The notes: generated by a model not told the origin, from the letters alone. A DNA stretch of 42,626 nt from Eubacteriales bacterium (GCA_030524715.1 JAUNGB010000043.1:1-42626), one strand, 5' to 3'. Shown: positions 8,725 to 18,034, counted from the first letter of the stretch. A program made the numbers and translations.

Positions 8725-10227
8725 ATGGCAATACAGATTACTGACTGGGGACAAATTGTATGGCTGGACGAGGAACAGGACATATTTTCTATACGGGGAC
8801 TGAAAGCAGGGATCGTAACCCTTGCCGCTGAAGCACACCAGCCAAGGCACAGACATTATGAAGAGCAGGTCATTTATGTAATAGAAGGACAGGCGCTTTC
8901 TATACTGGATGGTGTGGAAAGCCGTCTGTCTGCCGGAAGTTTTTTCCATTGGAAGGCCGGTGTAGAGCATGAAATATACAATGTCGGCCAGAAACCCTTC
9001 CGGCATCTGCTCATATCAAATCCGGAAGCTGAGATACCTGAAGAAACCGCATTTCGTAAAGAAGGCGTTCATCAGGAAGTTTCGCCGGAGCTGATCTATG
9101 TTGCTGTTGAGGCAATACGTACACAATTTCTGGAAACCCTTCATTATGGATATGCGATTTTTGATTCTTTTGGGAACCTGATTCTGCAAAGCCAGTTTTA
9201 TCCGGACTATTGTACGGCTTGCTGCCAACCGGCGCAAAATCCCGGGACATGCGGGTGTATGCGCCGGATTCCTCTGAAGGAGTGTTCCGGGGAAAAAGTG
9301 TTTTACTGCGAAAACGGAATGGAAGTTTTTCAGTATCCGATTCTTTTTGGGGGAACGTTTATGGGATATATCCAGAGCGGATATATCCGGCATTCTTCCA
9401 GCCAGAAGGGAAGGATTGAGGATGTCTATGACTCTCCGGAAAGTGTGGTGGCAGGGATCAAAGCCCTGATACGCAGGATAGTCAAGGCAATCCGTAATTA
9501 CTGTGAGTTTGAACAATTCCGGAGGGAATTGATGGAAAAAGAACTCCACATTTCCACGCAGGAAGAAGCGCAGCGTATTCTCCTGAAAAACCTGAAGGAT
9601 ACACAGTCGGCTATGACAGATTTGAAGATTAATAATCATTTTCTTTTCAATACCCTGAACAGTATGGCTTCCATGGCGCTGGATGAGGGCTCCATGCCAT
9701 TATACCAGTCTATCGTAGACTTATCGAAGATGTTTCATTATACGCTTCGCACACAGGCTTCCATGGTTCCCCTGGAGAAAGAAATTGATTATGTAAAGGC
9801 ATATCTGCAGCTTCAGAAATTAAGATATGGAGAAGAACTGGAGATTAGCTGGCATGTGGACCGGGGAGCAGTGCAGATAACAGTACCGTTTAATTTTCTG
9901 CAGCCGGTGGTAGAGAATGCGTTTGTGCATGGGTTTGAAGAGAGCGTACATAAAAAAATAAGGATTTTTGTCGAAAAGACAGATCATGATGTGGAGATCC
10001 GGGTAGTAAATTCAGGAATCAAATTAAGCGAACAGAAATGTAAAATGATAAATCAGGGAATAAAAAGCAATACTTCCCATGGCTTATCCATGCTGTACCA
10101 GAAGTTAAACGCAATATACGGAAAGGACTTTCGTTTTGAAATAGGGACAGACAGAAGAAAAAATACCCTTTTTCTTATTTGCATTCCAACATCAGACAGC
10201 TATAAGGCGGAGGGGGATGTAGTATGA
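8725..10227 (+). CDS. Cupin-PocR sensor histidine kinase
   Basis: About 500 residues, cytoplasmic with no membrane segment. Domains in order: a cupin barrel (residues ~15-95, metal-type motif PRHRHYEEQVIYVIEG and a second histidine in GVEHE); a PocR-type ligand-binding domain (~110-255) with a cysteine cluster (CTACC, CGC) and GGTFMGYIQSGYI; a helical linker; and a LytS/YesM-type kinase with phospho-acceptor His305 in NNHFLFNTLNSM, followed by an HATPase domain with NAFVHG. Start 8725 is preferred over 8704 because GGAGGAG lies at 8708-8714. It overlaps the response regulator by 4 bases. It probably senses a small intracellular metabolite of the amino-acid pathway encoded around it. PocR sites in other proteins bind small organic ligands; the ligand here is unknown. 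Confidence 0.88.
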   Translation: MAIQITDWGQIVWLDEEQDIFSIRGLKAGIVTLAAEAHQPRHRHYEEQVIYVIEGQALSILDGVESRLSAGSFFHWKAGVEHEIYNVGQKPFRHLLISNPEAEIPEETAFRKEGVHQEVSPELIYVAVEAIRTQFLETLHYGYAIFDSFGNLILQSQFYPDYCTACCQPAQNPGTCGCMRRIPLKECSGEKVFYCENGMEVFQYPILFGGTFMGYIQSGYIRHSSSQKGRIEDVYDSPESVVAGIKALIRRIVKAIRNYCEFEQFRRELMEKELHISTQEEAQRILLKNLKDTQSAMTDLKINNHFLFNTLNSMASMALDEGSMPLYQSIVDLSKMFHYTLRTQASMVPLEKEIDYVKAYLQLQKLRYGEELEISWHVDRGAVQITVPFNFLQPVVENAFVHGFEESVHKKIRIFVEKTDHDVEIRVVNSGIKLSEQKCKMINQGIKSNTSHGLSMLYQKLNAIYGKDFRFEIGTDRRKNTLFLICIPTSDSYKAEGDVV

Positions 10228-10925
10228 TTAAAGCAGTGATTTGTGATGATGAAAAAGCCGCTCTGAATATCATCCGGCATTTTATTGAGGCAAAGAAACT
10301 GCCTATTGAGATTGCAGGGACAGCGGAAAACGGACGGGACGCATGGAATCTGATCCAGTGTGTAAAGCCGGATCTGGTCTTTATGGATATCCATATGCCC
10401 TACATGAACGGCTTTGAGATCATCAGCAGAATGAAAGACAGCAAGGTAATTATCATAACAGCCTATGACTCTTTTGAATACGCGCAGCGGGCGCTGCGGC
10501 TGGGCGCCAGCGATATTCTTTCAAAGCCTATTGAGTTTGAACAATTAGAGCAGGCAATTGTGAGGGCCGTTGGCTGGAATTTTACTGGAAACGAAACGGT
10601 AGATACCATCCTTGCATATATTTACGAACATTATAATGAACAGATAGAATTGGATACACTGGCAGAATTAACCTTCTGTACGCCCAGCCATATAGCCAGA
10701 CTTTTTAAGAAATATATGGGAATGACCATTATATCCTATGTCCATAAGGTCAGGATTGAAAAGAGTATACACTTGATGGAAGAAAAAAAGCTGGCGATCA
10801 AAGAGGCGGCAGAGGCTGTGGGGTATCAGAATCTGAATCATTTTTATAAATATTTTCATATTCAGATGGGGGTCACACCGGCCGTTTATATGAAACAGGG
10901 CCGGGATGAAGGCCCGAAAATGTAA
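10224..10925 (+). CDS. Response regulator, REC plus AraC-type HTH
   Basis: A 233-residue YesN-like regulator. The receiver domain has the acidic pair CDDE near residue 8-10, phospho-acceptor Asp55 in DLVFMDIHMP and the conserved Lys in ILSKP. Two AraC-type helix-turn-helix units follow (residues ~130-228), with FCTPSHIARLFKKYMG and AVGYQNLNHFYKYF. The start codon overlaps the kinase stop (ATGA), showing translational coupling. It is shorter than the usual YesN (over 500 residues) because it lacks the middle domain. Likely targets are the symporter, SHMT-like and dsdA genes; the exact 15-bp repeats at 5734 and 7288 are candidate sites. Confidence 0.94.
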   Translation: MIKAVICDDEKAALNIIRHFIEAKKLPIEIAGTAENGRDAWNLIQCVKPDLVFMDIHMPYMNGFEIISRMKDSKVIIITAYDSFEYAQRALRLGASDILSKPIEFEQLEQAIVRAVGWNFTGNETVDTILAYIYEHYNEQIELDTLAELTFCTPSHIARLFKKYMGMTIISYVHKVRIEKSIHLMEEKKLAIKEAAEAVGYQNLNHFYKYFHIQMGVTPAVYMKQGRDEGPKM

Positions 10926-10963
10926 GATATAAAAAGGCAGCTTTACAGAAATGGAGGCGTAGT

Positions 10964-12286
10964 ATGAAAAATCTGGGAGAAAGGGTTCCGATTTTAAATG
11001 AAATGCAAAAAGGAGAGGAAGTCATCTGGGTGAATCCGGACAAAGTATCTTTTGCTGAGAGCATGGAGGGGTGCGAATTGTCCATGGCGGATGTGGAAGA
11101 CGCAGAGGAACGCCTGAAGCGGTTTGCCCCGTTTATTATGAAATGTTTCCCGGAAACCAAAGACAGGAATGGGCTGATCGAGTCCGTGCTGACGGATATT
11201 CCGACGATGAAAGATGTAATAAACCGAAAATACGGCAGCCATCTGGAAGGCCGGCTCTTATTAAAGCAGGACAGCCATCTTGCCATTGCAGGTTCCGTAA
11301 AAGCCAGAGGCGGAATCTATGAAATACTGAAGCATACGGAAGATCTGGCAATGGAACAGGGGATGCTTTCATTAGAAGATGATTATTCCTGTCTGGCAGA
11401 ACCGAAATTCCGGGAATTTTTTGCCCAGTATACGGTTCAGGTGGGTTCTACGGGAAATCTCGGCATGAGCATCGGAATCATGAGCGCCGCCATTGGATAT
11501 CAGGTAATTGTACACATGTCTGCTGACGCAAAACAATGGAAAAAAGATCTGCTGAGGAGCCATGGCGTTACGGTCATAGAATATGATTCTGATTATAGTG
11601 AAGCTGTTAAAAATGGAAGGCGCTTGTCTGATGAAAATCCCAGAAGCTATTTTGTCGATGATGAAAATTCAAGAACTCTTTTCCTGGGGTATGCGGTGGC
11701 GGCAAAACGCCTGGTGGGACAATTAGAGGAAAAAGGAATTGCGATAGATGAAGGGCATCCATTGTTTGTTTATATTCCCTGTGGAGTAGGCGGAGCCCCC
11801 GGCGGCATTAGTTTTGGACTGAAGCAGGTATTCAGGGATCATGTGCATTGCTTTTTTGTTGAGCCGACACAGGCACCCTGTATGCTACTTGGGATGGCAA
11901 CCGGGTTAAACAGCGAAATCTCTGTTCAGGATATCGGGCTGTCCGGTATGACCCATGCGGACGGACTGGCCGTAGGAAGACCGTCTGGTTTTGTTGGCGG
12001 GGTTATGAAGCCCATGCTGAGCGGGGAATTTACGGTTCAGGATGCAAAACTGTATGACTATATGAGGGATCTGCTGGAGGCGGAGGATATTTTTCTGGAG
12101 CCAAGTGCATGTGCGGCTTTTCAGGGCGTGATAAAACTGGGGCAAAGTGATGATATGCAAAGGTATTTGAAAGAGAATAACCTTACTGAGAAGATGCAAA
12201 GTGCAGTTCATATTGCATGGGCGACCGGAGGCAGTCTGGTCCCGGAGAAAATCAGGGAGGAGTATAAAAAAACATACCTTGATTGA
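10964..12286 (+). CDS. dsdA: D-serine ammonia-lyase
   Basis: The 440-residue protein matches DsdA in length (442 in E. coli) and motifs. DsdA is a fold-type II PLP enzyme converting D-serine to pyruvate and ammonia. The PLP lysine is Lys113 in AIAGSVKARGGIYE. The phosphate-binding glycine loop GSTGNLGMS and the later PCGVGGAPGG are intact. A ribosome binding site (TGGAGG) precedes the ATG. It is 38 bases after the response regulator and closes the gene group, ending at a strong terminator. This is the clearest clue that the locus handles D-serine or a related D-amino acid from food or peptidoglycan. Confidence 0.94.
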   Translation: MKNLGERVPILNEMQKGEEVIWVNPDKVSFAESMEGCELSMADVEDAEERLKRFAPFIMKCFPETKDRNGLIESVLTDIPTMKDVINRKYGSHLEGRLLLKQDSHLAIAGSVKARGGIYEILKHTEDLAMEQGMLSLEDDYSCLAEPKFREFFAQYTVQVGSTGNLGMSIGIMSAAIGYQVIVHMSADAKQWKKDLLRSHGVTVIEYDSDYSEAVKNGRRLSDENPRSYFVDDENSRTLFLGYAVAAKRLVGQLEEKGIAIDEGHPLFVYIPCGVGGAPGGISFGLKQVFRDHVHCFFVEPTQAPCMLLGMATGLNSEISVQDIGLSGMTHADGLAVGRPSGFVGGVMKPMLSGEFTVQDAKLYDYMRDLLEAEDIFLEPSACAAFQGVIKLGQSDDMQRYLKENNLTEKMQSAVHIAWATGGSLVPEKIREEYKKTYLD

Positions 12287-12339
12287 GTGACAGAGTATCG
12301 AAGCTGCGAAGTGGTTGCGTGTAATTTAATAGTAAAATT

Positions 12340-12402
12340 GGTTGAAAAATGAATCCGTTGACCTTGAATCCCATCAGCAGAGTTGTTTTTCAACCTTTTT
12401 TT
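12340..12402 (+). terminator. Terminator after dsdA
   Basis: A perfect 10-bp inverted repeat, GGTTGAAAAA (12340-12349) and TTTTTCAACC (12386-12395), followed by seven T. The loop is unusually long (36 bases). Confidence 0.75.
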
Positions 12403-12635
12403 ATGAATTGTAATTGACAAAGGAGAAACTTATGAAGATATTTTACCCTGATTTCCAAGACCATTCTTGACGGTCAGGCTGTCGTATGGTAAGTTGTTCC
12501 TATAACAGGTTCCCTGCTGGTACAAGGATGTACTGACCTTTTTGGAAATTGATATTTACAGGAAGTAATGGGGATATTTTTTGGCAGTTTGTCAACGCAT
12601 TGGAAACATAAGCGTTGGAAAGGAGTGTGGCTGGT
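12403..12635 (+). other. Intergenic stretch with a 12-codon ORF
   Basis: A 12-residue ORF (12432-12470) has a good ribosome binding site (AAGGAG). It could be a leader peptide or the truncated start of a lost gene. Nothing else coding is apparent up to the AAA protein. Confidence 0.3.
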
Positions 12636-14243
12636 GTGAGAAAAATATTTAATGTGACAGGGGAATGTAAGCCGGAGCTCCACTATATGGTAGATATTTC
12701 GGAAAAACTTAGGCAAATAAAAGTGATGGTCGATGCAGGACAGTATTTTACCATAAATCGCGCCAGACAATATGGAAAGACTACAACTCTGGCAGCATTG
12801 GAGAGGTTTCTTGGCAGTGAGTATTATGTGGTTAGTCTGGATTTTCAATATCAGATGAGCGATGCAAAGTTTCGTAACGAAAACACATTTTCGGTTGCTT
12901 TTGCAAAGGCTTTTATTTCAACACTGGAGGAATCAGGCAGTTGTCTTCCGGAGGAAATGAAAAAGAAAATCCTGATGTTGAAAACAGAGATTACTGAACA
13001 TAAAGAGGAAATAGATCTTGTTGAGCTTTTTCAGTATCTATGTATAATCTGCGGAGCGGCGGATAAGCCAATCGTCTTGATGATAGATGAGATTGACAGC
13101 GCAACGAATAATCAGGTTTTTCTGGATTTTCTTGCCCAGTTGAGAGGGTATTATATGAAACGTGATAAGCTTCATACATTCCAGTCTGTGATTTTGGCGG
13201 GTGTATATGATGTGAAGAATATTAAAAGGAAAATCAGGCCTGATGATGAACATAGGATGAATAGCCCGTGGAATATTGCAGCGGATTTTGATGTGGTGAT
13301 GAGTTTTTCCGGGAAGGAAATTGCCGGAATGCTTCTTGCATATGAAAAAGACAATCATACAGGTATGGATATTGAAGAAATTGCCGGGCTGATTTATGAT
13401 TATACAGAGGGATATCCTTATCTTGTGTCACGCATCTGTAAGTTGATCGATGAAAAAATAACAGGAACAGAGAGTTTTGCCGATAAGAAATCAGCGTGGA
13501 CTATGCAGGGATTTCTGGAGGCGGTCAGGATTTTGCTCTCCGAAAAGAACACTTTATTTGAATCGCTTATCGGAAAGATTGAGGATTATCCCACTCTTCG
13601 AAAAGTGCTTTATCATATTCTTTTTGGCGGTATAAAGATGATTTATAATCCTGATGATTCTGCTATAGATATCGCTACAATGTTCGGATTTGTAAAGAAT
13701 GATGCAGGAACACTCAGAATAGCAAACAGGATATATGAAACTCGCCTGTACAATTATTATTTAGCCGCGAATGAGGCGCAGAGCAGTGAAATCTTTATTA
13801 CGGCCGCGAATAATAAATCGCAGTTTATCTGTAACGGACATTTGGATATGGATATGGTAATGAAAAAATATGTAGAGTATTTTGACAGTATCTATGGAGA
13901 CCAGATGCAGGAATTTGACGAGGATGAAGGGCGCAGGCGATTCCTGCTTTATATACGCCCTATAATTAATGGAACAGGAAACTATTATATTGAACCACAG
14001 ACACGAAATGCGCGGCGGATGGATGTGGTAGTAGACTATCTGGGAGAACGGTTTGTTATTGAACTGAAGATCTGGCGTGGAAATTCCTATAACAGTCGGG
14101 GAGAAAAACAGTTATCGGATTATCTTGACTATTTTAACCTTAAAAAGGGTTATATGCTGAGTTACAATTTCAATAAGAAAAAGAGGATTGGAGTTCATAA
14201 AATACAATTAGGTGAAAAAGTCTTAGTGGAAGCAGTTGTATGA
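12636..14243 (+). CDS. AAA-like ATPase with C-terminal PD-(D/E)XK nuclease-type domain
   Basis: About 535 residues from a GTG at 12636; AAAGGAG at 12619-12625 and the family-typical opening (KIFNVTG.C.PE.HYMVDI) favour this over upstream TTG/GTG codons. The N-terminal half is an AAA-like P-loop domain with a nucleotide loop RARQYGKTT, lacking the first Gly of a classical Walker A, and a Walker B-like VLMIDEID. The C-terminal end carries a PD-(D/E)XK-type core (RRMDVVVDY then FVIELKIW). The family is common in Bacteroidetes and Clostridia and is uncharacterised; a nucleic-acid-processing or conflict role is only a guess. It ends 12 bases before the convergent AraC gene. Codon use is slightly more AT-rich than its neighbours. 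Confidence 0.85.
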   Translation: MRKIFNVTGECKPELHYMVDISEKLRQIKVMVDAGQYFTINRARQYGKTTTLAALERFLGSEYYVVSLDFQYQMSDAKFRNENTFSVAFAKAFISTLEESGSCLPEEMKKKILMLKTEITEHKEEIDLVELFQYLCIICGAADKPIVLMIDEIDSATNNQVFLDFLAQLRGYYMKRDKLHTFQSVILAGVYDVKNIKRKIRPDDEHRMNSPWNIAADFDVVMSFSGKEIAGMLLAYEKDNHTGMDIEEIAGLIYDYTEGYPYLVSRICKLIDEKITGTESFADKKSAWTMQGFLEAVRILLSEKNTLFESLIGKIEDYPTLRKVLYHILFGGIKMIYNPDDSAIDIATMFGFVKNDAGTLRIANRIYETRLYNYYLAANEAQSSEIFITAANNKSQFICNGHLDMDMVMKKYVEYFDSIYGDQMQEFDEDEGRRRFLLYIRPIINGTGNYYIEPQTRNARRMDVVVDYLGERFVIELKIWRGNSYNSRGEKQLSDYLDYFNLKKGYMLSYNFNKKKRIGVHKIQLGEKVLVEAVV

Positions 14244-14255
14244 TCAGTGTTGCTG

Positions 14256-15155
14256 CTAATCAACGAAATCAGAGGGTGCGCCTATGATATTTTCGTAGAC
14301 ATCCTCTGATATATTTTTGTCTGTAGCCGTATTTCTTGACAATACCTGCTTGCGGTAGGCAGTGGGAGACATGCCGTAATATTTGTGGAAGACCTTTGTC
14401 AGGGATTCGGCTTTCTGATAGCCGCAGGAGAAGGCAATGCTTTCCACGGATAAGGTGGAGGATTCCAGCATATGGAGAGCCTTGGTCAGGCGGTAATTCT
14501 GGATATATTTCATGGGAGAAAGACCTGTCTGCTTTTTAAACAGAACACTTAAATAGCTGCGGTTCAGGCCTACATAGTCCGCAACGCTTTCCACGGAGAC
14601 AGACTCCGTAATATGGCTCTGGATATAAGAAATAGCATGCTGCATATAGGTGTTGCTGTTAATGGAAAAGCCTACGTTGTGCTGGGAATTTGCCAGAGTT
14701 CCCATAAATAAATAAAACATGCCAAGCGCCCTGTAGTTATCTGCAGGGTTTAATTTATTATGGCGGATCATTTCCATTACGTATTTTTTCAGCTTTTCTC
14801 CTTCGTCGCAGGTGAAAACAGGAGTATCCTGGGATAAGCCTAAAGAGTGGACGATCTTGGAGGCGTTATTACCGGAAAATCCTACCCAGATATAGGTCCA
14901 CGGGGTATGCTCATTTGAGATGTAGGTGGTCTGATAGTCCGGCTCGATTAAAAATCCCTGACCCTTGGACAGGCTGTATTTAATGTTGTTTACCCAGAAT
15001 TCGCCTTTTCCCTCCAGAATATAGTGAATAAGGTAGTAGGATCGGACAGCGGGGCCGTATTTATGGCCGCCGTTGGTGATGGAATGTCCGAAGGAGTTAA
15101 GGCAGATATCCTGCTGGCTGTAGACCGGCAGAGCGATGGTAATCGAATTTTCCAT
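14256..15155 (-). CDS. AraC family regulator (sugar-type, MsmR/RafR-like)
   Basis: A 299-residue AraC/XylS protein: an N-terminal cupin sensor (residues ~15-150, with GKGEFWVNN and GQGFLIEPD) and two C-terminal helix-turn-helix motifs (residues ~185-280, with VADYVGLNRSYLSVLFKKQ and IAFSCGYQKAESLTKVFHKY). Members of this type often activate alpha-galactoside or sucrose genes; the window contains both GH36 and GH32 genes, but neither is adjacent. The start ATG has a GGAGGGG-type site a few bases upstream. The gene lies behind a promoter and a hairpin (15232-15341) that may attenuate it. Confidence 0.9.
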   Translation of the reverse strand: MENSITIALPVYSQQDICLNSFGHSITNGGHKYGPAVRSYYLIHYILEGKGEFWVNNIKYSLSKGQGFLIEPDYQTTYISNEHTPWTYIWVGFSGNNASKIVHSLGLSQDTPVFTCDEGEKLKKYVMEMIRHNKLNPADNYRALGMFYLFMGTLANSQHNVGFSINSNTYMQHAISYIQSHITESVSVESVADYVGLNRSYLSVLFKKQTGLSPMKYIQNYRLTKALHMLESSTLSVESIAFSCGYQKAESLTKVFHKYYGMSPTAYRKQVLSRNTATDKNISEDVYENIIGAPSDFVD

Positions 15156-15231
15156 AAGGACTCCCCTCCAAAGTAAGTATTTTTATGGCTGCAAAGCTTC
15201 TGCACGGAACAGGCGGAGGCTTATTTTCTTC

Positions 15232-15306
15232 TTAAAACAAAAGAGGGAGAGACCCACAGGTTCTCCCCCGGTCACGGGCTTCGCAAGTTTCCGCAACACG
15301 ATCACT
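15232..15306 (-). ncRNA. Candidate small RNA or attenuated leader
   Basis: A near-consensus promoter at 15313-15341 would start a transcript near 15306. The next 70 bases contain three short stems: a GCG/CGC stem, CCCG/CGGG, and a GGGAGA/TCTCCC hairpin near 15245-15267, followed by a pyrimidine-rich CTCTTTTGTTTT tail. This looks like a complete short transcription unit of about 70-75 nt, or a terminator in the AraC leader. It does not match an RNA family I know. Confidence 0.4.
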
Positions 15307-15312
15307 GAGTTT

Positions 15313-15341
15313 ACTATAGCAGAATTGACACAAGAAGTCAA
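15313..15341 (-). promoter_or_regulatory. Strong promoter upstream of AraC gene
   Basis: Read on the minus strand: TTGACT, a 17-base spacer and TATAGT. It drives the candidate short RNA and, by read-through, the AraC gene. Confidence 0.6.
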
Positions 15342-15607
15342 GATGCTGATTCAACTCTGTATTAAGTCATGCTTCCGGAAAGGATACTGGAAAACGGAAA
15401 AAAATAAGCCCGGTCATAATCGAGGTTTTACTACGCACTCTACTACTCTTGAATGGGGAAACATGAGGGAAAATAAGAATTTTTAAGAACATCTTCCGTA
15501 ATGAAAAATGTCGCTATAGCCTGTAAACACAGGCTATAACGGCATATAAGAACTTCTGAAAAGACAGTCAGTTTTTCTATATAGATTTTAAGTAAATATG
15601 AACGTTC
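15342..15607 (-). terminator. cstA downstream region with terminator hairpin
   Basis: A perfect palindrome at 15515-15538 (TATAGCCTGT and ACAGGCTATA, four-base loop) lies 70 bases after the cstA stop. On the minus strand it is followed by ATTTTTC, a weak U-run. The rest of this stretch appears non-coding. Confidence 0.6.
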
Positions 15608-17332
15608 TTATTTTTTCTTTGCTTCTCTGGAGATGGTCTTTACGCCCTCTACGGCAAGAACGACCGCAAGAATTACCAGCAGGGAACCGATTCCTGCACG
15701 GATCCAGCACCATACGGTTTCTCCCGTACCTGCAACTGCTGCGGTAAAGTTTGTGCTGATAGTCTGGCAGAGAGAGACAATAGTAACAACCAGCATGAAG
15801 GCCATGGGAAACAGGAACATTTTGTTATTCTTGCCCATGGTGCCGAGCCATGCTGCCACAGCCAGAAGGCCAAGTGCGGCAAGAAGCTGGTTGGCAGCTC
15901 CGAACAAAGCCCAGATCTTTGCATAGCCGGTCATACCAAGCGCGATTCCCAGGACTACGGTGATCGCGGTGGAAACATATGGATTGGTAAGTACGGCTTT
16001 AAAGCCTTTTGCGTCCTTGTAGGTCTGTCCCGGTTCAAGCCAGAATTCCTGAAACATGTAGCGTGCCAGACGTGTGGCAGTATCCAGAGACGTCAGGCAA
16101 AACGCGGATACGGCAAGGATCAGCATAGAGTAGATCACATTGCCTGCTCCTGACAGGAATGGTATCTCCGTGCACATGCGGGAGATACCTGTAGCGAAGA
16201 CTGCCGTCGGTGTGGTGATCCCGCCGGGAACATATTCTTTCCAGATGTAGCCTACTGCGCACAGAGAGATCAGTGCAAGACCGCATTCGATCAGCATACC
16301 GCCGTAAGCAATGGGACGTGCATCAGTTTCTTTATCCAGCTGTTTGGCGGTTGTACCGGAGCCAACCAGGGAATGGAAGCCTGAGATCGCGCCGCAGGCG
16401 ATGGTTACAAACAGTGCCGGGAACAGGCTCCCCAGGGATACGCCCGAGCCATACTCCGCGCTGTCTATAAAGCCTGTAAACGCAGGGATCTCCAGTGTCG
16501 GGTGGGCGCCGATGATACCGAAAACAGAAACGATCATCATACCGTAAAGCAGGAAGGAACTAAGATAGTCACGTGGCTGGAGCAGGATCCAGACAGGAGT
16601 AACCGAAGCTACTGCGATGTAAATTCCCACGATGATCATCCATGTGTTTCCGTTTAAATACAGAGGGTGCCAGTTATAACCAATGACCATGCAAAGGATG
16701 ATAGCCGCAACGCCGACTATGGTTGAAACCAGCAGAGACGCATTTCTTCTGTATACCATAATGCCGAAGATAATTGCAATTACAATAAACAGAATGGAAA
16801 TCATGGCGGTACGTGCATTGGCTGCGCTGGCTGCTGCATCGAGAGCGCCTGCTTCGTCATAGGTAGCCTTAAAGGTGTTCGCTACGATGGAAGCGAAGGC
16901 CGCTACGACCAGAATCAGCGTAAGGTAAGAGAAAATGATAAACAGCTTCTTTGCACGGGAGCCGATACTGGTCGCAATAACTTCGCCGATGGATTGCCCA
17001 TTGTTTCGGATAGATGCGAAAAGCGCACCGAAATCATGAACCGCGCCGAAGAAAATTCCTCCGATGAGTACCCACAGCATTACCGGGATCCACCCGAAAA
17101 CCGCTGCCTGAATCGGGCCGTTGATGGGGCCTGCGCCTGCAATGGATGAGAAATGATGTCCCATCAGAACCGGGGCCTTTGCCGGAACATAGTCATTGCC
17201 GTCTTCAAGTTCGTGAGCCGGGGTGGTTCTCTTTGGGTCTACGCCCCATTGCTCAGCCAGCCATTTACCGTACTTCAGGTATCCGATCGCAAGGATGGCG
17301 ATACCCACAAGTAAAATTACTACTGCATTCAT
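15608..17332 (-). CDS. cstA: Carbon starvation protein CstA family transporter
   Basis: The 574-residue protein has about sixteen hydrophobic helices and the CstA landmarks: DYVPAKAPVLMGHHFSSIAGAGPINGP near residue 50 (given as its conserved core), GAVHDFGALF, and SGFHSLVGSGTTAKQL near the middle. CstA-family members import peptides or pyruvate during carbon limitation (E. coli CstA, BtsT). Its length is nearer the shorter Gram-positive form than E. coli CstA (about 700). It follows a 172-residue unknown gene by 87 bases on the same strand, probably as one operon. A GGAGG site precedes the ATG. Confidence 0.94.
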   Translation of the reverse strand: MNAVVILLVGIAILAIGYLKYGKWLAEQWGVDPKRTTPAHELEDGNDYVPAKAPVLMGHHFSSIAGAGPINGPIQAAVFGWIPVMLWVLIGGIFFGAVHDFGALFASIRNNGQSIGEVIATSIGSRAKKLFIIFSYLTLILVVAAFASIVANTFKATYDEAGALDAAASAANARTAMISILFIVIAIIFGIMVYRRNASLLVSTIVGVAAIILCMVIGYNWHPLYLNGNTWMIIVGIYIAVASVTPVWILLQPRDYLSSFLLYGMMIVSVFGIIGAHPTLEIPAFTGFIDSAEYGSGVSLGSLFPALFVTIACGAISGFHSLVGSGTTAKQLDKETDARPIAYGGMLIECGLALISLCAVGYIWKEYVPGGITTPTAVFATGISRMCTEIPFLSGAGNVIYSMLILAVSAFCLTSLDTATRLARYMFQEFWLEPGQTYKDAKGFKAVLTNPYVSTAITVVLGIALGMTGYAKIWALFGAANQLLAALGLLAVAAWLGTMGKNNKMFLFPMAFMLVVTIVSLCQTISTNFTAAVAGTGETVWCWIRAGIGSLLVILAVVLAVEGVKTISREAKKK

Positions 17333-17419
17333 TTGTTAATCCTCCTTCTTTTGTTATGAATGCAATGCTTAGAACGTTAAGAGTTCAGCGCCGATGCACT
17401 GACTGTATTAACGGGCTAA

Positions 17420-17938
17420 TCATTTTAATATATTTTTCATTAATTTCGCATTTCCCCGTCCGCTGCTGTTTGTGCGGAAACGATTCTCGCTGCAGATCAG
17501 AAGGGCGGTATGGAAGTCCATCCATCCGTATAGCGAAAAATGAAAACTTTTGTAAATCCGGCACCTGCGAAGCGCCTTCTCAGCCTGTGGCGTACAGGTA
17601 TCACACAGAAATACTGCAGTGATATAGCTGTACATATGGTCAGGTTTCGGTTCAATAAGCTTCATGCCTTCTTTATATGCATAATCCCGGCATTTTTCAT
17701 AAAGCGTCTCATCCAGCTCCGACACGGAAAATATGTATACATACTCATAGCAGTCGGCAGCCCATAGCTGAGCCTTTTTCACAAGGACATACTTGGAGGA
17801 ATGCACGGAAAAACGGCAGTGGGCAGCCAGAGGCAGCCCGTCCTTTCCTGCATCTCCATAAGTTTCAATATCAAAATAAGCTTCATAGCTTCTGATCAGG
17901 CGTTCCAGTAATTCTTCCCGTGAAAAGTTATTTCCCAT
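17420..17938 (-). CDS. Conserved unknown protein upstream of cstA, 172 aa
   Basis: A soluble 172-residue protein with no signal peptide or membrane helix. It contains an aromatic-rich core (SSKYVLVKKAQLWAADCYEY), a CDTCTPQAEKALRRCR segment with three cysteines, and YKSFHFSLYGWMDFH near residue 135. I cannot assign a family function. It has a strong AGGAGG site and a promoter region with two 10-bp direct repeats. Being first in the unit before cstA suggests a link to regulation or function of that transporter. Confidence 0.75.
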   Translation of the reverse strand: MGNNFSREELLERLIRSYEAYFDIETYGDAGKDGLPLAAHCRFSVHSSKYVLVKKAQLWAADCYEYVYIFSVSELDETLYEKCRDYAYKEGMKLIEPKPDHMYSYITAVFLCDTCTPQAEKALRRCRIYKSFHFSLYGWMDFHTALLICSENRFRTNSSGRGNAKLMKNILK

Positions 17939-18034
17939 AGATTTCCTCCTGACAGTTATACATTAGCAGCCACAAGCCCGGGCAGCCAGTGCAGGGCTTG
18001 GAAGTAAACAGTAACATCTGATATATCCGGCACT

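Noticed and set aside
15232-15306. Signal recognition particle RNA
   Set aside because: The hairpin-rich transcript lacks the conserved GGAAGGAAGCAG-type apical loop of SRP RNA.
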